The notes beneath the pieces are model-generated. The model saw nothing but the letters and a program-made list of their open reading frames with translations, did no database searches and was not told where the DNA came from. From the NCBI RefSeq assembly GCF_902726565.1, contig NZ_CACVAF010000001.1, forward strand, positions 124,001 to 188,000: a stretch of 64,000 bases of DNA, read 5' to 3'. Made by a program: the position numbers and the translations under genes. Numbering within the stretch: position 1 is the stretch's first letter; each line of letters begins with the position of its first letter. This document shows, piece after piece, positions 47,631-59,266 of this stretch. This stretch comes from Yersinia vastinensis. GTDB lineage: Bacteria; Pseudomonadota; Gammaproteobacteria; Enterobacterales; Enterobacteriaceae.

Positions 47631-48146
47631 ATGGAGATGTCTGATATGTCTCCGCGCCGCCCTTACCTGTTGCGCGCATTTTATGAGTGGTTGATTGATA
47701 ATCAACTGACTCCGCATCTGGTTGTGGATGTTACCCGGCCAGGTGTTTCGGTGCCGATGGAGTTTGCTCGTGATGGGCAGATTGTCTTGAATGTGGCACC
47801 GCGCGCTGTAGGTAATCTGGAACTGGGCAATGATGGCGTCAGCTTCAATGCCCGTTTCGGTGGTGTTCCCCGTCAGGTTACCGTGCCTATGGGGGCGGTG
47901 ATGGCAATCTATGCGCGTGAAAATGGTTCAGGCACTATGTTTGAGCCTGAAGAAGCTTACGATTCTGATGCTGATGGCAATTTTGTGGGCATCGAAGAAG
48001 AAGATAGCGAGACTGCGCCGACTGAGAGCCTGACACTGGTAACGGATGACACTCAGGCACCTGAGGGTGAGGGGCATTCACCTGATGACGAGCCACCGCA
48101 GCCGCCGCGCAGTGGTGGTCGTCCAGCATTACGGGTTGTTAAGTAA
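47631..48146 (+). CDS. sspB: ClpXP specificity factor SspB
   Basis: 171 aa. The folded N-terminal domain (RRPYLLRAFYEWLIDNQLTPH...) binds the ssrA tag and RseA fragment. A long acidic flexible linker leads to the ClpX-docking tail RGRPALRVVK-type end (GGRPALRVVK). It delivers tagged substrates to ClpXP. Slightly longer linker than E. coli SspB (165 aa). Confidence 0.97.
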   Translation: MEMSDMSPRRPYLLRAFYEWLIDNQLTPHLVVDVTRPGVSVPMEFARDGQIVLNVAPRAVGNLELGNDGVSFNARFGGVPRQVTVPMGAVMAIYARENGSGTMFEPEEAYDSDADGNFVGIEEEDSETAPTESLTLVTDDTQAPEGEGHSPDDEPPQPPRSGGRPALRVVK

Positions 48147-48179
48147 CGACCTGTTTTTCTGACAAAAAAGTACATATCC

Positions 48180-48202
48180 AAAGGGCGGCATTGACCGCCC
48201 TT
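48180..48202. terminator. Hairpin between sspB and the convergent orphan gene
   Basis: AAGGGCGG (48180-48188 region) pairs with CCGCCCTT (48195-48202), with a short TTATCATTT after it. Possible weak bidirectional terminator. Confidence 0.6.
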
Positions 48203-48226
48203 ATCATTTCTAGCTAATTCACCATA

Positions 48227-48712
48227 TCAACCAATCTTTTTCAATTCTGCCAGACAGCTATCACGCTGGTTCATCATGTCGCTATTTCTGATAGTCGATA
48301 GGGTATGCGTCGCGCGTTGTTGGAAACTGGCTTTGGCCGCGCTGTCTTTGGCATCGGCGGGTGCCGTGCAAATTTCTGATAACGTCAGTGTTTTACTGTC
48401 ACTCACTGCTTTGAGTACTGCGGCAGGGTTATAAATTAGCGCGGAAGAGAGTGCGGACTTTATGCCTGCAGTGAAACTCGCATTTCCACCATCAGCCAGC
48501 TTAGGGGCCATAGCAATCCAGTTATCATCACCGAGTTTAATATTATTCTCTACTGCGGGCAGTTGCCCAGCTCGAGCCAGCTCTGCGACGACTGTGCGCG
48601 CGCCACGTGCTTCAATGTTATAGCCAACTTCTTGATAGTTAAGAGACATAGCAAATGTACTGCCACTTATCGCCAGCAAGCCGCCAGCAATGAAAAGTAA
48701 GTGAGATTTCAT
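48227..48712 (-). CDS. Unrecognised secreted protein
   Basis: 161 aa from the ATG at 48712, with AAAGGA 12 nt upstream. Longer frames upstream add 29 non-signal residues and are rejected. A clear signal peptide, MKSHLLFIAGGLLAISGSTFA, precedes a mature chain rich in Ala and Ser with two Cys (EICTAPAD and DSCLAELKK) that could form a disulfide. I do not recognise the family. Predicted mainly helical, periplasmic. It stands alone between sspB and gltD, a place with no such gene in E. coli as I recall. Confidence 0.75.
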   Translation of the reverse strand: MKSHLLFIAGGLLAISGSTFAMSLNYQEVGYNIEARGARTVVAELARAGQLPAVENNIKLGDDNWIAMAPKLADGGNASFTAGIKSALSSALIYNPAAVLKAVSDSKTLTLSEICTAPADAKDSAAKASFQQRATHTLSTIRNSDMMNQRDSCLAELKKIG

Positions 48713-48916
48713 ATCAGATGATCCTTTCTTTAAAACAAGGCGTAATAAACGTGCAAGAAAATCGCTGTGTGGAGCCATGTGAGTTGGCCCAAAAAACATA
48801 AGTAAAGATGAACTCGGGCTTTACTATAGCGCTTCACGTATAAAATGCTGCAAATAAGGCAGATTGAGATTGTTACAAAATTTTGAGTGGGCGTAGATAG
48901 GCGAAAAAGAAGCAAT

Positions 48917-48941
48917 AAAAAAGGGCTGGATAACCAGCCCT
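48917..48941 (-). terminator. Terminator after gltD
   Basis: On the minus strand AGGGCTGG (48941-48934) pairs with CCAGCCCT (48929-48922), followed by TTTTTTATTG. It ends gltBD transcription. Confidence 0.9.
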
Positions 48942-48974
48942 GAGTAATGTGGAGTCCCTTCCCATTTCTGGTTT

Positions 48975-50402
<1,428 letters not shown>

Positions 50403-53400
50403 TTACTGCGCTTGAACCCGCAGCTCTGCTGCGGAACGGCTACGGTGGCCCAACAGTGCTTTCACATCGCTGGATTTCGGTTTAACCAAAGCAAACTTGG
50501 TCACCCACTCTGGCCAGTTAGCCAGAATTTCTTCGCCACGGCTAGAACCTGTCAACTGAACATGTTCAGTGATAAGCCCACGCAGATGCTCTTCATGGAT
50601 AGCCAGTTGATCGACATCCAAGACTTCTACCAGCTCAGGGTTAACACGTTTACGGAATTCACCATCTTCATCAAGGACGTAAGCAAAACCACCCGTCATG
50701 CCAGCACCGAAGTTAATCCCAGTGCGACCCAGCACGCAAACAATCCCGCCAGTCATATATTCACAACCGTTATCGCCGATACCTTCAACTACCGTGATAG
50801 CACCGGAGTTACGTACTGCGAAACGTTCACCAGCACGGCCTGCGGCGAATAATTTGCCGCCAGTTGCACCATACAGGCAGGTGTTACCGACAATGCTGGC
50901 TTCGTGGCTGCGGAAGTTAGACCCCACAGGAGGGCGCACTGCAATGCGGCCACCGGCCATACCTTTACCAACATAGTCATTGGCATCGCCCGTCAGCGTC
51001 AGCTCTACACCACCGGCATTCCAAACCCCGAAGCTCTGCCCGGCAGTACCGGAGAAGTAAGCTTTGATAGGATCGGTAGCCAAGCCTTGGTCACCATGTT
51101 TAGTGGCGATGGCACCGGACAACGCTGCCCCTACTGAACGGTCAGTGTTGCGGATATCGAAGTAAAACGTCTTGCTGTGTTTTGCTTCAATATGGGGTTC
51201 AGCTTGTGTCAGTAACTCTTTGTTCAATAAACCTTTATCGAACGGAGGGTTGCTTTCGGTGCAATACAGCGCTTTACCCGGATGCGGCGTGGCTGTTTTC
51301 AGCATTGGCGACAAGTCCAGTTTGTTTTGTTTGGCTGAGATACCGTCTAGCTCAATCAGCATGTCAGTACGGCCAATCAAATCAACCAATTGGCTAACGC
51401 CCAACTCGGCCATAATTTCACGGGTTTCACGGGCGATGAACTGGAAGTAGTTCACCACGCGTTCAGGTAGACCGTGATAATGGTCGCGCCGCAGCTTTTC
51501 ATCCTGAGTTGCCACACCGGTTGCGCAGTTATTCAGGTGGCAAATACGTAGGTATTTACAACCGAGCGCCACCATAGGACCAGTACCAAAACCGAAGCTT
51601 TCAGCGCCCAGAATAGCGGCTTTAACAATATCGACGCCCGTTTTCAGGCCACCATCCACTTGCAAGCGGATTTTATGGCGCAGACCGTTGGCAACTAAAG
51701 CTTGCTGAGTTTCAACCAGCCCCAGCTCCCACGGACAACCGGCATATTTCACGGAAGACAGTGGGCTGGCGCCAGTACCGCCGTCGTAACCCGCAATGGT
51801 AATCAAGTCAGCGTAAGCTTTCGCGACACCAGTGGCAATGGTGCCCACACCCGGTTCAGAAACCAGTTTCACCGAAATCAGTGCCTTCGGATTAACTTGC
51901 TTCAAGTCGAAAATGAGCTGCGCCAAATCTTCGATGGAATAAATATCATGGTGCGGTGGTGGGGAAATCAATGTCACGCCCGGCACGGAGTAACGCAGTT
52001 TGGCAATATACGGCGTGACTTTATCACCCGGTAATTGGCCACCTTCGCCAGGTTTTGCCCCTTGCGCGACTTTGATCTGAATAACATCGGCATTGACCAG
52101 ATATGCCGGTGTGACACCGAAACGACCCGAAGCGACCTGCTTGATGCGAGAGACTTTATTGGTGCCGTAACGCGCGGGGTCTTCGCCACCTTCACCGGAG
52201 TTCGAGAATCCACCGAGGCTGTTCATCGCGATAGCCAAGGATTCATGGGCTTCCGGGCTTAATGCGCCGATAGACATAGCCGCAGTATCAAAGCGGGTAA
52301 ACAAGGACTCAGCCGGTTCCACCTGATCCACCGGGATCGGTGTACCTTGCGGTTTAATCGCCAGCAAGTCACGCAGAGTGGCAACCGGGCGCTCATTAAC
52401 TAGCTTGGCATAAGCCTGATAATCACTGTATTCGCCGCTGTGAACCGCAGTCTGTAAAGTGCTGACCACATCCGGGTTATACGCGTGATATTCACCGTTA
52501 TGGACAAATTTTAGTAAACCGCCCTGATCCAGTGGTTTGCGTTTCAGCCAAGCTCGTTTGGACAGGTTCTGTAAATCCTGTTGGAAATCACTGAAGCTGG
52601 CCCCGCCAATACGGCTGACGACCCCTTGGAAACAGAGATCAGACAGGTCACGATGCAGACCAACGGCTTCAAACAATTTAGCGCAACGGTACGAGGCCAC
52701 TGTTGAGATGCCCATTTTGGACATGATCTTGTACAGCCCTTTATTGATACCGTTGCGATAATTCAGCATCACATCGCGATACTTTTTATCAATCGCTTGG
52801 GTATCAACTAATTTAGCCAATGATTCATAAGCTAAATAAGGGTAAATGGCGGTAGCACCAAAACCGAGCAACACAGCGAAGTGGTGCGGGTCACGGGCGC
52901 TGGCCGTTTCAACAATAATGTTGGCATCGCAACGCAGATTTTTTTCCACCAGACGGGTCTGAACGGCACCGACAGCCATTGGCGCAGGAACCGGTAAACG
53001 ATTTGGCGCGATAGCGCGGTCTGATAGCACCAACATTACGGCACCATCACGTACTTTTCGCTCTGCTTCGTCACACAGGGCCAGCACCGCGTGCTCCAAA
53101 TCAATTTCAGTTGGATCAAAGGTCAGATCCAACCTATCTGCGCGGTAATGTTCCCCCTCCAGCGTGGTGAGCTGTTGAAAGTCGGAGAACAGCAAAATAG
53201 GGGATTTAAAGCTCAGACGGTGTGCCTGACCTTCAGCTTCGCAGAACACGTTCATTTCACGGCCAATACTGGTCGCCAGTGACATGACATGCGCTTCACG
53301 CAGCGGATCGATTGGCGGGTTAGTCACCTGCGCAAATTGCTGGCGGAAGTAATCGTAAATGATACGCGGACCACTGGAGAGCACGGCAAACGGGGTATCG

Positions 53401-54863
53401 TCACCCATTGAACCGGTTGCTTCCTGACCAATTTCACCCAAGACACGGATAACTTGATCCAGTTCTTCACTACTGTAGCCGAACTGCTTCTGATAGGTTT
53501 CCAACTGAGAGTCGTCTAGCTGACGGCTACCCACTTGATCCTCCGGCAGATCTTCGAACGGCACCAAGCGTTTAACGTTCTTCTCCATCCACTCTTTATA
53601 AGGGTGGCGGCTTTTCAAATCGTTATCAGTTTCGGCTGAGTGCAGGATCTTGCCACTGCGGGTGTCAATCACCATCAGCTCGCCCGGCCCGACACGGCCT
53701 TTTTCTACCACTTCATCGGGCTGATAATCCCAGATACCGACTTCAGAGGCACAGGTGATCAATTTATCTTTGGTGATAACGTAGCGCGCGGGGCGCAGGC
53801 CATTACGGTCAAGGTTACAGGCAGCATAACGACCATCTGACATTACGATCCCGGCAGGGCCATCCCATGGTTCCATATGCATGGAGTTAAAGTCAAAGAA
53901 GGCTCGCAGGTCGGTGTCCATATCCGGGTTGTTCTGCCAAGCTGGTGGCACTAACAAGCGCATGGCACGAATCAGGTCCATACCGCCGCTGAGGAACAGC
54001 TCGAGCATATTATCCAGTGAACTGGAGTCAGAGCCGGTCTCATTGACGAAAGGAGCTGCATCCTGCAAATCGGGGATTAATGGCGTTTTGAATTTATACG
54101 CACGTGCACGCGCCCATTGGCGGTTACCGGCGATGGTATTGATTTCACCGTTATGTGCCAAATAGCGGAACGGCTGAGCCAGTGGCCAGCGTGGCACGGT
54201 GTTGGTTGAGAAGCGCTGGTGGAACAGGCAGATTGCCGATTCAAGGCGCAAGTCAGCTAAATCGAGATAAAAGCGTGGCAGATCCGCAGGCATACATAAG
54301 CCTTTATAGATCGTGACCAAGTTAGAGAAGCTACAAACGTAGAAATCTTTGTCGTTTGAAATGCGCTTCTCGATACGGCGACGCGCGACAAATAGGCGGC
54401 GTTCCATATCACGTGGACGCCAGCCCGCAGGGGCGTTCACAAAAATTTGTTCAATCCGAGGCAGGGAGGAGAGGGCGATTTCACCAAGAACGTCAGGATT
54501 CGTCGGCACTTCACGCCAGCCAATGATCGACAGCGTTTCGTTTTGCAATTCTTCTTCTACAATGCGGCGGCTTGCCTTGGCGAGTTCTTCATCCTGACTG
54601 AGAAACATCATGCCTACGGCGTAGTTTTTGGCCAAACGCCATCCGCGTTCTTCTGCGACCATCCGGAAAAAGCGATCCGGTTTTTGTAAAAGTAGACCAC
54701 AACCATCGCCGGTTTTACCATCGGCGAGTATTGCTCCACGGTGCTGCATGCGGGCCAGTGCGTGTATCGCGGTACGCACAACTTTATGGCTTGGTTCGCC
54801 TTCTATGTGGGCGATGAGACCAAAACCGCAATTGTCCTTCTCTTGGGATTTATCGTACAACAT
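50403..54863 (-). CDS. gltB: Glutamate synthase large subunit GltB
   Basis: 1486 aa from the ATG at 54863, which has GGGGAGG at good spacing. A GTG 12 codons upstream is rejected. The first 11 residues are a propeptide, and Cys12 (KDNCGFGLIAH) becomes the N-terminal nucleophile of the glutaminase domain. Central FMN-binding barrel, 3Fe-4S motif CKYLRICHLNNCATG, and C-terminal GXGXG beta-helix. Key enzyme of ammonia assimilation with GltD. Confidence 0.98.
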   Translation of the reverse strand: MLYDKSQEKDNCGFGLIAHIEGEPSHKVVRTAIHALARMQHRGAILADGKTGDGCGLLLQKPDRFFRMVAEERGWRLAKNYAVGMMFLSQDEELAKASRRIVEEELQNETLSIIGWREVPTNPDVLGEIALSSLPRIEQIFVNAPAGWRPRDMERRLFVARRRIEKRISNDKDFYVCSFSNLVTIYKGLCMPADLPRFYLDLADLRLESAICLFHQRFSTNTVPRWPLAQPFRYLAHNGEINTIAGNRQWARARAYKFKTPLIPDLQDAAPFVNETGSDSSSLDNMLELFLSGGMDLIRAMRLLVPPAWQNNPDMDTDLRAFFDFNSMHMEPWDGPAGIVMSDGRYAACNLDRNGLRPARYVITKDKLITCASEVGIWDYQPDEVVEKGRVGPGELMVIDTRSGKILHSAETDNDLKSRHPYKEWMEKNVKRLVPFEDLPEDQVGSRQLDDSQLETYQKQFGYSSEELDQVIRVLGEIGQEATGSMGDDTPFAVLSSGPRIIYDYFRQQFAQVTNPPIDPLREAHVMSLATSIGREMNVFCEAEGQAHRLSFKSPILLFSDFQQLTTLEGEHYRADRLDLTFDPTEIDLEHAVLALCDEAERKVRDGAVMLVLSDRAIAPNRLPVPAPMAVGAVQTRLVEKNLRCDANIIVETASARDPHHFAVLLGFGATAIYPYLAYESLAKLVDTQAIDKKYRDVMLNYRNGINKGLYKIMSKMGISTVASYRCAKLFEAVGLHRDLSDLCFQGVVSRIGGASFSDFQQDLQNLSKRAWLKRKPLDQGGLLKFVHNGEYHAYNPDVVSTLQTAVHSGEYSDYQAYAKLVNERPVATLRDLLAIKPQGTPIPVDQVEPAESLFTRFDTAAMSIGALSPEAHESLAIAMNSLGGFSNSGEGGEDPARYGTNKVSRIKQVASGRFGVTPAYLVNADVIQIKVAQGAKPGEGGQLPGDKVTPYIAKLRYSVPGVTLISPPPHHDIYSIEDLAQLIFDLKQVNPKALISVKLVSEPGVGTIATGVAKAYADLITIAGYDGGTGASPLSSVKYAGCPWELGLVETQQALVANGLRHKIRLQVDGGLKTGVDIVKAAILGAESFGFGTGPMVALGCKYLRICHLNNCATGVATQDEKLRRDHYHGLPERVVNYFQFIARETREIMAELGVSQLVDLIGRTDMLIELDGISAKQNKLDLSPMLKTATPHPGKALYCTESNPPFDKGLLNKELLTQAEPHIEAKHSKTFYFDIRNTDRSVGAALSGAIATKHGDQGLATDPIKAYFSGTAGQSFGVWNAGGVELTLTGDANDYVGKGMAGGRIAVRPPVGSNFRSHEASIVGNTCLYGATGGKLFAAGRAGERFAVRNSGAITVVEGIGDNGCEYMTGGIVCVLGRTGINFGAGMTGGFAYVLDEDGEFRKRVNPELVEVLDVDQLAIHEEHLRGLITEHVQLTGSSRGEEILANWPEWVTKFALVKPKSSDVKALLGHRSRSAAELRVQAQ

Positions 54864-55553
54864 ATCAGTGAACCTCCCCAGGCTCTGCGTGACTCTCACA
54901 ACCTACTGCGAGGGACAATTCACGGTGACGGGTGGGCTGACAGGCGCATATTTCGCGGCAAATCTGCTTTTCCGCCCTCCGCCAATGACCTCTCGTGACG
55001 GGTCTCACAAGTGGTATATGACTTGTTTTAAGAGGGTGTCTTAAATAACTGCATAATTATGACTAGACGTTTGCCCGTCTAGAAAGCTTCCAGCGGACCT
55101 CCAACTTAGCGAGAAAGAATACTCAGGTCAAATATAGGCTTAAGAACTATCTTTAAGGTAATAATGAGCTTTATATATATGAAAAATATAATTTTATCGG
55201 TATTTTTTCGCTGTTGGATACGCCATGCTATGCATACCAAAGTGTGAGCTGTCTCACTATAGTGCAATCGACAAATCTCTGCACCATGCTAGTGCTGGCG
55301 GGGATGTTGGAGTTACATGCTGTGTTTATTATATTTTCTGGTGTTTAAAACTATTTTTCACTGAATTGTAATAGAAGCGCTAAGAGGTTGGTAGAAATAA
55401 GAAAATTTAATCATCGGTCAAGTGATTTTATTTGCATTTATAGTGAATGGTTATGCGAATTTGCACCCAGGCTTGGGAGTTGATCTCTGTCATCGCACAC
55501 AATATCGTTGGCGGGTAGGCTGAAGCTCTTTTTTGACAGGCAGCGATAAGATT
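54864..55553. promoter_or_regulatory. Divergent control region of gltBD and yhcC
   Basis: 690 bp without a gene I can support. Contents: CTAGACG/CGTCTAG hairpin (55063-55082), a CACTATAGTG palindrome (55255-55264), and TGCACCATGCTAGTGCT (55279-55295), which resembles an NtrC dyad (TGCACY...GGTGCA). The AT-rich segment 55330-55460 probably holds promoters and Lrp-type sites. No boxes are certain. E. coli gltBD is Lrp-activated. Confidence 0.5.
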
Positions 55554-56480
55554 ATGCAGTTGCAGCAATTAGTCAATATGTTTGGTGCGGATTTACAGCG
55601 TCGCTATGGCGAAAAAATTCATAAACTCACGCTACACGGTGGGTTCAGTTGCCCTAATCGTGATGGCACCTTGGGGCGCGGTGGTTGTACATTTTGTCAG
55701 GTAGCCTCTTTTGCTGATGAACAAATGCAGCAGCAAAGTATTGCCCAGCAGCTCGCGGCGCAAGCCAAAAAAACCAATCGAGCCAAACGTTACCTCGCTT
55801 ACTTTCAGGCTTATACCAGTACTTATGCAGAAGTAAATGCATTGGCGGCAATGTATGAACAAGCGCTGGCCGAAGCGGATATTGTCGGTTTGTGTGTCGG
55901 TACTCGGCCTGATTGTGTGCCCGATGCGGTGCTGGATTTACTCAGTGGTTATCATCAACAAGGGTATGAAGTCTGGCTTGAATTGGGGCTACAGACGGCG
56001 AATGATAAAACGCTCAAACGTATCAACCGTGGTCATGATTTTGCCTGCTATCAGCAAACGGCACGGCGTGCGCGTGCCAGAGGCTTGAAAGTATGCTGCC
56101 ATTTAATTGTTGGCCTACCCGGAGAGGATAGGGCGCAGAGTATGGAAACGCTGGAAAAAGTGGTCACTACCGGGGTTGACGGCTTGAAACTGCATCCGCT
56201 GCATATTGTTGAAGGCAGCACCATGGCGAAAGCATGGCGAGCAGGGCGTTTGCCTGAATTGGCGCTGGATGAATATGTTGTTACTGCCGGTGAAATGATC
56301 CGCCATACCCCCCCCGAGATTGTTTATCACCGCATCTCGGCAAGTGCCCGTCGGCCAACGTTGCTTGCGCCATTATGGTGCGAGAACCGATGGACTGGTA
56401 TGAATGAGTTGAATAATTATATGCTGGTTCATGGGGGACAAGCTTCCGCATTGTCAGTGGCGGCGCGCAATATGCTCTGA
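55554..56480 (+). CDS. yhcC: Radical SAM protein YhcC
   Basis: 308 aa from the ATG at 55554 (MQLQQLVNMFGADLQRRYG), aligned to E. coli. The iron-sulfur motif CPNRDGTLGRGGCTFC has the unusual C-x12-C-x2-C spacing of the Elp3/YhcC group. The partial-barrel ends with ARRPTLLAPLWCENRW. Exact reaction is not established in the family. Gene order gltB-yhcC-arcB is conserved. Confidence 0.93.
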   Translation: MQLQQLVNMFGADLQRRYGEKIHKLTLHGGFSCPNRDGTLGRGGCTFCQVASFADEQMQQQSIAQQLAAQAKKTNRAKRYLAYFQAYTSTYAEVNALAAMYEQALAEADIVGLCVGTRPDCVPDAVLDLLSGYHQQGYEVWLELGLQTANDKTLKRINRGHDFACYQQTARRARARGLKVCCHLIVGLPGEDRAQSMETLEKVVTTGVDGLKLHPLHIVEGSTMAKAWRAGRLPELALDEYVVTAGEMIRHTPPEIVYHRISASARRPTLLAPLWCENRWTGMNELNNYMLVHGGQASALSVAARNML

Positions 56481-56689
56481 GTTTGGCGTAGCGCACTAAA
56501 CTGTAGAATTGATACTGGGGCGATAGTATTAGCTTTATCTATCGTCTGTTGACTCATCATTGCCACAAAATACTTCTTTCCCACTCTCACACCGTGATTT
56601 GCAATCTTTTCCACACTTCTGAGTAAGCCATCTTATCTCTTGGCGGTTTTACGGTATGATTTATCAGATAAACACAGACAGGGGTTGCT

Positions 56690-59026
56690 ATGAAGCAAAT
56701 CAGGGTATTAGCCCAGTACTACGTCGATTTAATGGTTAAGTTAGGACTGATTCGCTTTTCATTGTTACTGGCGTCTGTGCTGGTGTTGCTGGCCATGGTG
56801 GTTCAGATGGCGGTGACGTTTGTATTGAGAGGTTCTGTTGAAACCCTCGATTTAGTCCGCTCTATTTTCTTTGGTTTGTTGATAACTCCATGGGCTGTGT
56901 ATTTCCTGTCGGTTGTGGTTGAGCAATTGGAAGAGTCGCGTCAGCGCTTGTCGCGTTTGGTTGATAAGCTCGAAGTGATGCGTCATCGCGATTTAGAGCT
57001 AAATAAGCAACTGACTGAAAATATTGCCCAACTCAATCAGGAAATTGTTGAACGCGAGAAAGCAGAAAAAGCCCATTTGCAAGTGGTCGACAAATTGAAA
57101 GAAGAGATGGGCCACCGTGAACAGGCGCAGGTCGAATTGGGGCAGCAATCTGCTTTACTGCGCTCTTTTTTGGATGCCTCACCAGATCTGGTTTATTACC
57201 GTAATGAGGCCAATGAATTTTCTGGCTGCAATAGGGCCATGGAATTGCTCACGGGGAAAAGTGAGAAGCAATTAGTTGGTCTGACACCTAAAGACGTCTA
57301 TGCGCCTGATATCGCAGAAAAAGTGATGGAAACGGACGAAAAAGTCTTCCGTCACAACGTCTCCCTGACTTATGAACAATGGTTGGTCTATCCTGATGGT
57401 CGAAAAGCCTGCTTTGAATTACGCAAAGTACCGTTTTATGACCGAGTCGGTAAGCGTCATGGTTTGATGGGCTTTGGGCGCGATATAACGGAGCGTAAGC
57501 GCTATCAAGACGCGTTGGAAAATGCCAGCAGGGATAAGACCACTTTCATCTCAACTATCAGCCACGAGCTGCGTACGCCGCTTAATGGCATTGTGGGCTT
57601 GAGCCGTATCCTGTTAGATACTGAATTAGACAGCGAACAGTTAAAATACCTGAAAACTATTCATGTCAGTGCGATCACCTTAGGAAATATTTTCAACGAT
57701 ATCATTGAGATGGATAAACTGGAGCGACGGAAAGTTCAGCTTGATAATCAACCGATTGATTTTACAGGTTTTATGGCGGATCTGGAAAACCTTTCTGGCT
57801 TGCTGGTCCAGCCAAAAGGGCTGAAATTTATTATGGAACCGCAACTGCCGTTGCCGGAGAAAATCATTACCGATGGCACTCGTTTACGCCAGATTTTGTG
57901 GAACTTGATTGGTAACGCGGTGAAATTTACCCAGCAAGGCAAAATTGTCGTACGGGTACGGCGTGAGGCGACTGACCGCTTGATTTTTGAGGTGGAAGAC
58001 TCAGGAATGGGGATCCCTGAAGATGAGCAGGACAAGATTTTCGCCATGTATTATCAGGTCAAAGACAGCAATGGCGGCCGCCCTGCCACGGGGACGGGCA
58101 TTGGTTTAGCGGTTTCTAAACGTTTGGCCCAAAGCATGGGGGGCGATATCACCGTGAAAAGCACCCAAGGCGCGGGTTCATGCTTTACCCTGACCATCAA
58201 AGCACCGGCAGTACAAGCGACCTCAACCGCACCTTCTGGTGACGATATGCCACTGCCAGCTCTTCACGTATTGCTGGTGGAAGATATTGAGTTGAACGTC
58301 ATTGTCGCGCGCTCTGTACTGGAGAAACTGGGTAACAGCGTTGAAGTGGCGATGAATGGCCACGATGCATTAGCAATGTTCAAACCCGACGATTTTGATT
58401 TAGTGCTGCTGGATATTCAGTTGCCGGATATGAGTGGGCTGGATATCGCCCGTGAGATTCGGGCCAATTATGACAACCAGTCACTGCCGCCATTGGTGGC
58501 ATTGACCGCTAACGTCCTGAAGGACAAGAAAGAATATTTAGATGCGGGAATGGATGACGTGCTGAGTAAGCCATTATCTGTCCCTGCGCTCACGGCGATG
58601 ATTAAGCAATTCTGGGATCAGAAGCCCTCTTCCTCCGCTAAAAAACAGGAATATAAAGTGATGCAAACCCATGAATCGTTACTTGATACTGCAATGCTGG
58701 AACAATATATCGATTTGGTTGGCCCGCAATTGATTCATCAAAGCCTGGAAATGTTTGAACAAATGATGCCAGGTTATTTGGCAGTATTGGATTCAAATAT
58801 GACGGCGCGGGATCAAAAGGGCATTACTGAAGAGGCACATAAGATTAAAGGGGCGGCGGGTTCCGTTGGTTTGCGCCATATTCAGCAGCTTGCACAGCAA
58901 ATCCAAACTCCGACACTGCCGGCATGGTGGGATAACGTGCAAGATTGGGTCGATGAATTAAAATCAGAATGGCGTAATGATGTTCAGGTGTTGCGTGAGT
59001 GGGCAGCAGAAGCTGAAAAAAAATAA
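56690..59026 (+). CDS. arcB: Aerobic respiration sensor kinase ArcB
   Basis: 778 aa. Two membrane segments (residues ~20-42 and ~56-77), a leucine-rich linker, and a PAS domain (~150-260). The histidine-kinase core has His292 (TISHELRTPLNG), the receiver domain Asp575 (LLDIQLPDM), and the HPt domain His717 (EAHKIKGAAG). It responds to quinone redox state and phosphorylates ArcA. The 3' end is overlapped by the terminator of ArcZ on the other strand. Confidence 0.97.
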   Translation: MKQIRVLAQYYVDLMVKLGLIRFSLLLASVLVLLAMVVQMAVTFVLRGSVETLDLVRSIFFGLLITPWAVYFLSVVVEQLEESRQRLSRLVDKLEVMRHRDLELNKQLTENIAQLNQEIVEREKAEKAHLQVVDKLKEEMGHREQAQVELGQQSALLRSFLDASPDLVYYRNEANEFSGCNRAMELLTGKSEKQLVGLTPKDVYAPDIAEKVMETDEKVFRHNVSLTYEQWLVYPDGRKACFELRKVPFYDRVGKRHGLMGFGRDITERKRYQDALENASRDKTTFISTISHELRTPLNGIVGLSRILLDTELDSEQLKYLKTIHVSAITLGNIFNDIIEMDKLERRKVQLDNQPIDFTGFMADLENLSGLLVQPKGLKFIMEPQLPLPEKIITDGTRLRQILWNLIGNAVKFTQQGKIVVRVRREATDRLIFEVEDSGMGIPEDEQDKIFAMYYQVKDSNGGRPATGTGIGLAVSKRLAQSMGGDITVKSTQGAGSCFTLTIKAPAVQATSTAPSGDDMPLPALHVLLVEDIELNVIVARSVLEKLGNSVEVAMNGHDALAMFKPDDFDLVLLDIQLPDMSGLDIAREIRANYDNQSLPPLVALTANVLKDKKEYLDAGMDDVLSKPLSVPALTAMIKQFWDQKPSSSAKKQEYKVMQTHESLLDTAMLEQYIDLVGPQLIHQSLEMFEQMMPGYLAVLDSNMTARDQKGITEEAHKIKGAAGSVGLRHIQQLAQQIQTPTLPAWWDNVQDWVDELKSEWRNDVQVLREWAAEAEKK

Positions 59027-59131
59027 CCCCGACCGAGGCCGGGGTGCGCGAATACTGCGCCAACACCAGGGAAATCGTTAACCTGCGTATTATTTCGATT
59101 TCGAATGGATTCGCAGGTTGTAAGGATTCTT
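59016..59131 (-). ncRNA. arcZ: Small regulatory RNA ArcZ
   Basis: The minus strand reads ...GATTTCCCTGGTGTTGGC GCAGTATTCGCGCACCCC..., which is the conserved processed 3' half of enterobacterial ArcZ, here from ~59076 down. It ends in the hairpin CCCCG/CGGGG (59044-59027) and eight T (59023-59016). Promoter candidate: TTACAT (59167-59162), 18-bp spacer, TATGAT (59143-59138), giving a start near 59131 and an RNA of ~115 nt. ArcZ is an Hfq sRNA that activates rpoS and represses arcB and motility genes. Location between arcB and elbB is conserved. The 5' half diverges from E. coli, as is usual. Confidence 0.93.
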
Positions 59132-59266
59132 CCATACATCATACAAGCAACAACATAGCAAATGTAAGCGCTCTTGTTACAAGATTCATTAAAATTTGTG
59201 ATAGAGATTGGTCTTTGTCACTAGAACAGGTTAAGCGATTGACAGAGTGAGAAAAGGAGAGGTGTG

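Noticed and set aside
59027-59044. Hairpin after arcB read as the arcB terminator
   Set aside because: The T-tract is on the minus strand and the adjoining sequence is ArcZ, so it terminates ArcZ.
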